Shown here: piece by piece, positions 58,311-64,000 of the stretch
Layout of the letters: each line of letters starts with the position of its first letter
How positions within the stretch are numbered: the stretch's first letter is position 1
Origin: Corynebacterium aurimucosum
GTDB lineage: Bacteria; Actinomycetota; Actinomycetes; Mycobacteriales; Mycobacteriaceae
Reading direction: 5' to 3'
NCBI RefSeq assembly: GCF_030408555.1
Contig: NZ_CP047048.1
Coordinates: 1,674,001 to 1,738,000 of the forward strand
Length of the DNA: 64,000 bases
Program-made: the position numbers and the translations under genes
The notes under the pieces: generated by a model
Database searches by the model: none
What the model was told of the DNA's origin: nothing
The model's input: the letters and a program-made list of their open reading frames with translations, nothing else

Positions 58311-59417
58311 TTAAGCGGTCTCGCGCTCATCAGCGGCAAGCTGGCCACAAGCCGCAGCGATTTCATCCCCCTTGGTATCGCGCACGGTGCACGGCACGCC
58401 TTGCGCGATGACGCGGCGAACGAACTCGTCCTGACGCGCCTTCGGGGCAGCGTCCCACTCCGAGCCTGGTGTGGGGTTGAGCGGAATGACGTTGACGTGG
58501 ACCTTAGAGCCCAGTGCCGCATGCAGCTTCCGCCCCAGCATATCGGCGCGGAAATCCTGATCGTTCTTATCGCGGATCAACGCATACTCAATGGACACGC
58601 GGCGGCCCGACTTATCGGCGTAGTATTTAGCGGCATCGAGCACTTCTTCAACCGGCCAGCGGTTGTTAACCGGCACGAGGGTATCGCGCAGTTCGTCGTC
58701 CGGGGTGTGCAGGGAGACTGCGAGGGTGCAGGATAAATCCTCATCCGCGAGCTTACGGATGGCCGGTGCCAAGCCGACCGTGGACACCGTGACATTGCGC
58801 TGGGAAAGACCGAAACCCGTGAGATCGGAGCCGGTGATCTGGCGCACCGCATGGACCACGCGCTTGTAGTTGGCCAGCGGCTCGCCCATACCCATGAAGA
58901 CAACGTTGCTTAGGCGCCCGCCTTCTTCTTCCATGAGGCGAGCAGCGTGCCTAAACTGCTCCACGATTTCCGCGGTGGACAGGTTGCGATTCAAACCTCC
59001 CTGGCCGGTGGCGCAGAATGGGCAGGCCATGCCGCAGCCAGCCTGGGAGGAGATACACAGGGTGGCGCGACCTGGGTAGCGCATGAGCACGGACTCCAAC
59101 AGGGTGCCATCGTGCAAACGCCACAGGGACTTGGTGGTTTCCCCATCGTCGGTGGAGGTTTGGCGAATGGGCTCCATGAGCGTGGGGAACAAACGCTCCT
59201 GGACCGCCTCGCGGGCGGCGGCCGGGATATCCGTCATCTCGGAAACATCGGCGGTGTGGTGGACGTAGTAGTGCTTGGCCAGCTGCTTTGCCCGGAACTT
59301 GGGCAGGCCAAGTTCCGCGAGCGCCTCAATGCGCTCGGCCTCGGTCAGGTCCGCGAAGTGCTTCGGGGGTAGCCCGCGGCGCGGAGCGGAGAAATTCAGT
59401 TTCAGTGGTTCAGCCAT
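58311..59417 (-). CDS. rlmN: Dual-specificity RNA methyltransferase RlmN
   Basis: Radical-SAM enzyme that methylates A2503 of 23S rRNA and A37 of some tRNAs. The 368-residue protein has the CxxxCxxC cluster motif in [14 protein letters not shown], the GMGEPLANY loop and the family's C-terminal Cys (CTVRDTKG). The ATG at 59417 follows the family; the frame is open to 59489 but without family residues. Confidence 0.93.
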   Translation of the reverse strand: MAEPLKLNFSAPRRGLPPKHFADLTEAERIEALAELGLPKFRAKQLAKHYYVHHTADVSEMTDIPAAAREAVQERLFPTLMEPIRQTSTDDGETTKSLWRLHDGTLLESVLMRYPGRATLCISSQAGCGMACPFCATGQGGLNRNLSTAEIVEQFRHAARLMEEEGGRLSNVVFMGMGEPLANYKRVVHAVRQITGSDLTGFGLSQRNVTVSTVGLAPAIRKLADEDLSCTLAVSLHTPDDELRDTLVPVNNRWPVEEVLDAAKYYADKSGRRVSIEYALIRDKNDQDFRADMLGRKLHAALGSKVHVNVIPLNPTPGSEWDAAPKARQDEFVRRVIAQGVPCTVRDTKGDEIAAACGQLAADERETA

Positions 59418-59510
59418 GGTAGAGCCCATTTTCCACGTTTTCGGCCACATTATCCAATCTAAGCTCTGCTGGAGTGGCGAAAGTGACATCTCACCCTATT
59501 TAATAGATAC

Positions 59511-59915
59511 ATGACGAATCCAGAAAACTCCCCTGAGGAATTCCGTACCACCACCCCGGCTGAGGAGCCGCTGACTGATTACACCGCGGAAGCCCCCGCC
59601 ACCGAAGGCTCAGTAGAGCCAGTTCCAACCACGCCGGATTATGAGAACAAGAATGAAGGCAAGGTGAAGGGCTCCTTCGCTGCCAGCACGTGGATTGCCC
59701 TGATCGTGGGCTTCCTGCTGCTCATCGTCCTCATCATCTTCATCCTGCAGAACCAACACCAGGTACCGCTGAACTTCCTTAACTGGTCCGTCCAGTTCCC
59801 GGCGGGCGTCACCTACCTCATCTGCGCCATCGCCGGTGCCCTTATCATGGCCCTCGTCGGCGGCTGGCGCATGTTCGAGCTGCGCCGCCAGGTACGCAAG
59901 CAGGCTCGCCGCTAA
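59511..59915 (+). CDS. LapA/DUF1049 family membrane protein
   Basis: 134-residue protein. About 50 acidic, disordered residues are followed by two membrane helices (around residues 58-80 and 95-118) with NFLNWSVQFPAGV between them, and a basic C-terminus. This is the LapA (lipopolysaccharide assembly protein A) domain, common in actinobacteria where its role is unclear. It is divergent from rlmN; TTTAAT (about 59499-59504) near the start suggests a very short leader. Its stop lies 2 bp from the convergent cdsA stop. Confidence 0.8.
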   Translation: MTNPENSPEEFRTTTPAEEPLTDYTAEAPATEGSVEPVPTTPDYENKNEGKVKGSFAASTWIALIVGFLLLIVLIIFILQNQHQVPLNFLNWSVQFPAGVTYLICAIAGALIMALVGGWRMFELRRQVRKQARR

Positions 59916-59917
59916 AC

Positions 59918-60796
59918 CTAAGGTGCAAGGGTGGTGAGGAAACTCATCGCCACCCAGGTCACCATCGCGGAGGGCAGCATGCCGTCCAAACGGTCCATGA
60001 TGCCGCCGTGCCCCGGCAACAAGGCGGACATATCTTTGATTCCCAGTTCGCGCTTGAACTGGGATTCCACTAAGTCACCGAGAGTGGCGCAGAAAACCAG
60101 CCCCAAGCCCATCAGCGCGCCTACCCACGGCTTGTGGTGAAGAAGGAATGCGAAAGAAAGCGCACCGGTCAGGGTGCCGAAGACTACGGAGCCGGCAAAG
60201 CCTTCCCACGATTTTTTAGGGCTCACCGCCGGTGCCATGGGGTGCGAGCCAAACATCACGCCGGCGATGAAACCACCGGTGTCTGAGGCGACCACGCAAA
60301 GCATAAACACGACAATCGACGCCGCCCCCGAGGCGAACGGCGTTTCCACCCGTGAGAGCATCGCGGCAAACGTGCCGAACAAGGGGATCCACGTCAGCAC
60401 GAAGATACCCATCGACATATCGCGAAGATAGTTAATCGGCGGGCGGTGCCTGCCGTTATGGAAGAGGCGCCCAAACATGAGGGCTAGGACCGCGACCACA
60501 TACACCGCAACAAGGCCCGGGGCATTAAGAAACCACGAGACCCAGAGCATTGCCTGGCCGAGAACGATCAGCAGGGTGCGTGGGACATAGTAGGAGTGCT
60601 CCCGCAGCCGAGTCAGCACTTCCCACATGCCCAAGCCCACCGCGGCAGCGACGACGAGGTACCACACAAGAGGCCCAGCCCACACCGCGAAGACGACGAG
60701 CGCGCCTAGGCCGACGCCGACGGCAATTGCCGCGGGCATATCTCGCCCGGCAGAATTCTTGGGTTTGGGCATCCGACTCGAGTGCTCAGTGCTCAC
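59918..60796 (-). CDS. cdsA: Phosphatidate cytidylyltransferase
   Basis: Makes CDP-diacylglycerol for phosphatidylglycerol and phosphatidylinositol. The 292-residue protein has about eight helices and the C-terminal CDS signature, seen as FKRELGIKD and LPGHGGIMDRLDG. It begins with GTG behind GAGGAG. The product feeds pgsA in the same window. frr lies upstream, separated by a terminator-like hairpin. Confidence 0.93.
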   Translation of the reverse strand: MSTEHSSRMPKPKNSAGRDMPAAIAVGVGLGALVVFAVWAGPLVWYLVVAAAVGLGMWEVLTRLREHSYYVPRTLLIVLGQAMLWVSWFLNAPGLVAVYVVAVLALMFGRLFHNGRHRPPINYLRDMSMGIFVLTWIPLFGTFAAMLSRVETPFASGAASIVVFMLCVVASDTGGFIAGVMFGSHPMAPAVSPKKSWEGFAGSVVFGTLTGALSFAFLLHHKPWVGALMGLGLVFCATLGDLVESQFKRELGIKDMSALLPGHGGIMDRLDGMLPSAMVTWVAMSFLTTLAP

Positions 60797-60834
60797 GCAT
60801 GCTCCTCATCTCATCGTGGGTGGTCTGGCTCTAC

Positions 60835-60875
60835 ACAGAAAAGACCGCCGTGCTGGCCGGTGCCTGGCGCGGCGG
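60835..60875 (-). terminator. Terminator of pyrH-frr
   Basis: CCGCCG (60845-60850) and CGGCGG (60870-60875) form the base of a GC-rich hairpin. On the minus strand it is followed by TCTTTTCTG. It lies 28 bp after the frr stop and before cdsA. Confidence 0.65.
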
Positions 60876-60903
60876 CAAATCAAAGCTCTGAAAAGTGCGG
60901 AGG

Positions 60904-61461
60904 TTAGACCTCCATGAGCTCCTCTTCCTTATTGGCGACGAGCTTGTCCACCTGCTCGATATAGCCGGAGGTAATCTTTTCCATCTCCTTCTCGGCAGCG
61001 ATAACCTCGTCCTCGCCGGCGTCACCATCCTTCTGCAGCTTCTTGAGCTGCTCCATCGCACGGCGACGGATATTACGGATAGCAATCTTGCCGTCCTCGC
61101 CCTTGCTCTTGGCCATCTTGACCATGTCGCGGCGGCGTTCCTCAGTGAGCTGCGGGATGGTCACGCGCAGCACCTGTCCGTCATTGGTCGGGTTCACGCC
61201 CAGATCTGAGTTACGGATTGCGTTCTCAATCTCGTTCATCACTGACTGCTCATAAGGCTTGATAAGCAGCATGCGCGGCTCTGGGACCGAGATGGTGGCC
61301 ATCTGGGTAATCGGGGTCGGCACACCGTAGTACTCAGCAACCAGGCCGTTAAACATAGCCGGGTTGGCACGGCCAGTGCGGATGGTAAGCAGCTGCTCGC
61401 GGGTGTGCTCAACCGAAGCGGTCATGTGCTCTTCAGCTTCGAGCTGGATCTCGTCGATCAT
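60904..61461 (-). CDS. frr: Ribosome recycling factor
   Basis: Splits post-termination ribosomes with EF-G. The 185-residue protein has the [13 protein letters not shown] start region, the [13 protein letters not shown] [15 protein letters not shown] and [16 protein letters not shown] helices. The ATG at 61461 has AAGGGAG upstream; the longer frame to 61854 is antisense. It follows pyrH after 70 bp, a universal pairing. Confidence 0.96.
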   Translation of the reverse strand: MIDEIQLEAEEHMTASVEHTREQLLTIRTGRANPAMFNGLVAEYYGVPTPITQMATISVPEPRMLLIKPYEQSVMNEIENAIRNSDLGVNPTNDGQVLRVTIPQLTEERRRDMVKMAKSKGEDGKIAIRNIRRRAMEQLKKLQKDGDAGEDEVIAAEKEMEKITSGYIEQVDKLVANKEEELMEV

Positions 61462-61531
61462 GAGGGTTACAACTCCCTTGAAATAGTCAAAAGTACTGGG
61501 AAAGAATTTAGCAGGTCGCGGCCTATTTGTA

Positions 61532-62269
61532 CTAGGACTGGACCAGCGTGCCGATCTGCTCGCCGTTGACAGCGCGCTTGATATTGCCTTCCGTAAGCAG
61601 GTTGAAGACCAAAATCGGCATATTGTTGTCCATGCACAGGCTAAATGCCGTGGCATCAGCCACCTTGAGGTTCTTCTCAATGACCTCGCGCGGGGTGATT
61701 TCGGAGTACAGCTCCGCGTCCGGGTTGGTGCGCGGGTCGGCGGAGTAGACGCCGTCGACAGCCTTGGCCAGGAAGAGGACCTCCGCACCGATCTCCAGGG
61801 CGCGCTGCGCGGCGGTGGTGTCGGTGGAGAAATACGGCATGCCCATACCGGCACCGAAGATAACTACGCGGCCCTTCTCCAGGTGGCGGTCGGCGCGCAG
61901 CGGCAGGTAAGGCTCCGCAATCTGCGCCATGTTGATGGAAGTCTGCACGCGGCAGTCAATGCCTTGCTGCTTGAGGAAGTCCTGCAGCGCCAGGGAGTTC
62001 ATGACGGTGCCCAGCATGCCCATGTAGTCAGAGCGGGCGCGGTCCATGCCACGCTGCGAAAGCTCGGCACCGCGGAAGAAGTTACCGCCACCGATAACGA
62101 CGGCGATTTCAGTCCCCTGCTTCGCCACCTCGGCGATTTGGCGGGCAACATTTTCTACAACATCAGGATCGATGCCGACCTTTCCACCGCCGAACATCTC
62201 ACCGCCCAGTTTGAGCATGACTCGCTTGTATCCGGTTCGCTTCGGTTCAGGGGTAGTCACGGTCTTCAT
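61532..62269 (-). CDS. pyrH: UMP kinase
   Basis: Phosphorylates UMP to UDP. The 245-residue amino-acid-kinase-fold protein shows [39 protein letters not shown] and the Asp of [12 protein letters not shown]. The ATG at 62269 has GAAGGAG very close upstream. A GTG at 62281 would add four residues and is a fair alternative. A TAAGAT at 62324-62329 (minus) may be its -10. Confidence 0.94.
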   Translation of the reverse strand: MKTVTTPEPKRTGYKRVMLKLGGEMFGGGKVGIDPDVVENVARQIAEVAKQGTEIAVVIGGGNFFRGAELSQRGMDRARSDYMGMLGTVMNSLALQDFLKQQGIDCRVQTSINMAQIAEPYLPLRADRHLEKGRVVIFGAGMGMPYFSTDTTAAQRALEIGAEVLFLAKAVDGVYSADPRTNPDAELYSEITPREVIEKNLKVADATAFSLCMDNNMPILVFNLLTEGNIKRAVNGEQIGTLVQS

Positions 62270-62281
62270 CGTCTCCTTCAC

Positions 62282-62515
62282 GCATGGCGACGCTTCAGTT
62301 AAGCGCTTGAATAATTCTGTTCCATCTTAACCATAGGAAGGCGCTGTCATATATTCAGCTGCGTGCGGCCCCCACCCTCAGGGGCGGGGACAAAACGGCG
62401 AACTCCCTCCCCCAAGTTTCTTCCACCGAGCACGCAGCCCTGGGGCAGAAAGAGGAGGAGGGAGCACTCGCAGTCACGGGGCTCTAAACCCGGACTGCAC
62501 GAGTCTCAGGAAGAC
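62282..62515. other. Intergenic region between pyrH and tsf
   Basis: Holds the pyrH promoter area (TAAGAT at 62324-62329, minus). A hairpin, CTCGCAGTC with GACTGCACGAG (about 62468-62505), follows tsf without a T-run. A G/C-rich stretch in between shows no credible ORF. Confidence 0.45.
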
Positions 62516-63328
62516 TTAGGCGCCAACCTCGTAGCGGACGAAACCGGTGATGGTGGTGCCGGCCTCGTCTGCGACCTGCTTAACGGTCTTCTTGGAGTCA
62601 GACAGAGAAGCCTGCTCAAGCAGAACCACGGACTTGTAGAAGCCGTTGAGGCGGCCTTCCACGATCTTCGGCAGGGCTGCCTCTGGCTTGCCCTCCTCGC
62701 GGGTGGTGGCCTCAGCGATCTCGCGCTCCTTCTCCACGATCTCAGCCGGAACGTCCTCGCGGGTGAGGTACTCAGCGTTCATGGCTGCAATCTGCAGTGC
62801 GACTGCGTGAGCGCCTTCTGCGTTGCCCTCGTAGGACACCAGGACACCCACTGCCGGCGGCAGGTCAGCGGAACGCTGGTGCAGGTACACAGCTACGTTG
62901 TCACCCTCGATGGTGACAGCGCGACGAGCCTGCAGCTTCTCGCCGGTCTTTGCGGACTCTTCGTCAACGACCTCGGAAACCTTCTTGCCGTCGATCTCCA
63001 GGTTGTTGAGCTCCTCACCGGAGTTGACCTTGGCCTCACCGGCAGCCTCAGCGATCTTGGTAGCGAAGGACTTGAAAGCCTCGTTCTTGGCCACGAAGTC
63101 GGTCTCGCAGTTGATTTCCACCATCGTGTTGCCGGACACGGCGATCAGGCCCTCGGTAGCCTCACGCTCAGCGCGCTTGGACACGTTCTTTGCGCCCTTG
63201 ATGCGCAGGTACTCAACGGCCTTGTCGTAGTCACCCTGGGACTCGTCGAGAGCCTTCTTGCAATCGAGCATGCCGGCGCCGGTGGCCTCACGCAATGCCT
63301 TTACGTCTGCAGCAGTGTAGTTCGCCAT
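62516..63328 (-). CDS. tsf: Elongation factor Ts
   Basis: Nucleotide exchange factor for EF-Tu. The 270-residue protein starts [20 protein letters not shown]. It continues with [24 protein letters not shown] and the core motif ETDFVAKNE. The C-terminal half has the subdomain structure of mycobacterial EF-Ts. AAGGAGG precedes the ATG, and the frame extends upstream to 63430 without family support. It follows rpsB, as in nearly all bacteria. Confidence 0.96.
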   Translation of the reverse strand: MANYTAADVKALREATGAGMLDCKKALDESQGDYDKAVEYLRIKGAKNVSKRAEREATEGLIAVSGNTMVEINCETDFVAKNEAFKSFATKIAEAAGEAKVNSGEELNNLEIDGKKVSEVVDEESAKTGEKLQARRAVTIEGDNVAVYLHQRSADLPPAVGVLVSYEGNAEGAHAVALQIAAMNAEYLTREDVPAEIVEKEREIAEATTREEGKPEAALPKIVEGRLNGFYKSVVLLEQASLSDSKKTVKQVADEAGTTITGFVRYEVGA

Positions 63329-63514
63329 AGTTGGAGCGATCCTCCTTGGAATTAAACGGTATTCGTTGAAACAGCGTAGCCGAATCACTACCACCACGTC
63401 GCGTTGAGGGGGTGGTAGTTTTTCGCCCACTCCCCCAGCGGAGGGAAACCTCTGCGTGGTGTTTCAACCCTCTAGTGTGTCACGTGCCTTAACGAGCTAA
63501 GAAAAACACGTGAG

Positions 63515-63564
63515 AAAAAGCCCCCATCGCCGCGGACACTGTGGGCCGTGCGGTACGGGGGCTT
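63515..63564 (-). terminator. Terminator between rpsB and tsf
   Basis: AAGCCCCC (about 63518-63525) pairs with GGGGGCTT (63557-63564), with inner GC pairing, and is followed on the minus strand by a run of T. It lies 13 bp after the rpsB stop, so tsf needs read-through or its own promoter. Confidence 0.8.
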
Positions 63565-63576
63565 AAGGTATGCAGA

Positions 63577-64000
63577 TTACTCTGCGGACTTCTCGGCGTC
63601 CTCAGACTTCTCTGCGGAAGCCGGGTCAGACGCAGCGGCAGCCTCAGCAGCGTCGCGGGCGTCCTTCTCAGCGGTGTCGCCGGCAGCTTCCTTGGCCTGA
63701 GCAAGCTGGCGCTCCTCGCGGGCCTTCTTGCCCTCGTCCACAGCGGTGGCGATGATGCCGGAGAGCAGCTTGGTGGCGCGGATAGCGTCGTCGTTGCCCG
63801 GAATCGGGAAGTCAACCTCATCCGGATCACAGTTGGTGTCCAGGATGGCAACGACCGGGATGTTAAGCTTCTGAGCCTCCTTGACCGCGATGTGCTCCTT
63901 GTTGGTGTCAACAATCCACAGTGCGGACGGAGCCTTGGTCATATCGGAGATACCGCCCAGGACGCGCTCCAGCTTGGTGCGCTCACGGGTCAGCATCAGA
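63577..64000 (-). CDS. rpsB: 30S ribosomal protein S2, C-terminal part (runs off the window)
   Basis: The visible 140 codons match the C-terminal half of S2: [14 protein letters not shown], the [33 protein letters not shown] stretch and [11 protein letters not shown] long acidic Ala/Glu/Ser-rich tail ends KSAE; such tails are typical of actinobacterial S2. The start lies beyond 64000. Confidence 0.95.
   Translation of the reverse strand, partial: LMLTRERTKLERVLGGISDMTKAPSALWIVDTNKEHIAVKEAQKLNIPVVAILDTNCDPDEVDFPIPGNDDAIRATKLLSGIIATAVDEGKKAREERQLAQAKEAAGDTAEKDARDAAEAAAASDPASAEKSEDAEKSAE

Overview
The window is a stretch of chromosome from a moderately high-GC actinobacterium, almost certainly a Corynebacterium. 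The gene order (bioYMN, pspA-clgR-cinA-pgsA, terC, ftsK, RNase J-dapA-thyX-dapB, pnp-rpsO, iunH-ribF-truB, rbfA-infB-ylxR-nusA-rimP, proS, mqo, mtr, map, penicillin-binding protein, ispG-rip1-dxr, rlmN, cdsA-frr-pyrH-tsf-rpsB) is the order I remember from C. glutamicum. Mycothiol-linked genes (mtr, a TIGR03085-type protein), a PptT-like phosphopantetheinyl transferase and many leaderless-type starts fit the genus. The species cannot be fixed from sequence alone.

Layout. 1-2.1 kb: start of a lipoprotein gene on the minus strand, then the biotin transporter bioYMN behind a BioQ-like operator. 2.1-4.6 kb: envelope-stress and lipid genes (pspA, clgR, cinA, pgsA). 4.6-10.1 kb: a YciI-like gene, terC behind a yybP-ykoY-type manganese riboswitch, ftsK, and a TIGR03085 gene. 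10.1-14.7 kb: RNase J and lysine/thymidylate synthesis. 14.7-18.9 kb: the most accessory segment, with a frameshifted HNH endonuclease, a complete IS3-family element with a 4-bp target duplication, a frameshifted glyoxalase-like gene and an AMIN-like lipoprotein. 18.9-34.7 kb: translation and RNA genes (pnp, rpsO, truB, rbfA, infB, ylxR, nusA, rimP) mixed with iunH, ribF, a PPTase, a phosphoesterase, a MATE transporter and a DHH phosphoesterase. 34.7-46.1 kb: proS, yaaA, a decapitated AAA ATPase, a GalT-like gene, phzF-selO, mqo, a hydrolase and mtr. 46.1-48.6 kb: four related small secreted or membrane proteins in an A-B-A-B order. 48.6-64 kb: map, a PBP, the MEP-pathway genes ispG and dxr around the site-2 protease, an ABC exporter whose ATPase has a nonsense codon, rlmN, lapA, cdsA, frr, pyrH, tsf and the 3' end of rpsB.

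Most genes are housekeeping. The strongest unexplained feature is the cluster of four small secreted proteins at 46.5-48.5 kb: two gene types duplicated in tandem, sharing short motifs, with their own promoters, terminators, a structured leader and a possible GlxR site. About twenty starts carry a TAnnnT box 6-8 nt (mostly exactly 7 nt) upstream of the start codon. I read this as leaderless transcription and used it to choose starts. Four genes are broken: glyoxalase, HNH, AAA ATPase and ABC ATPase.
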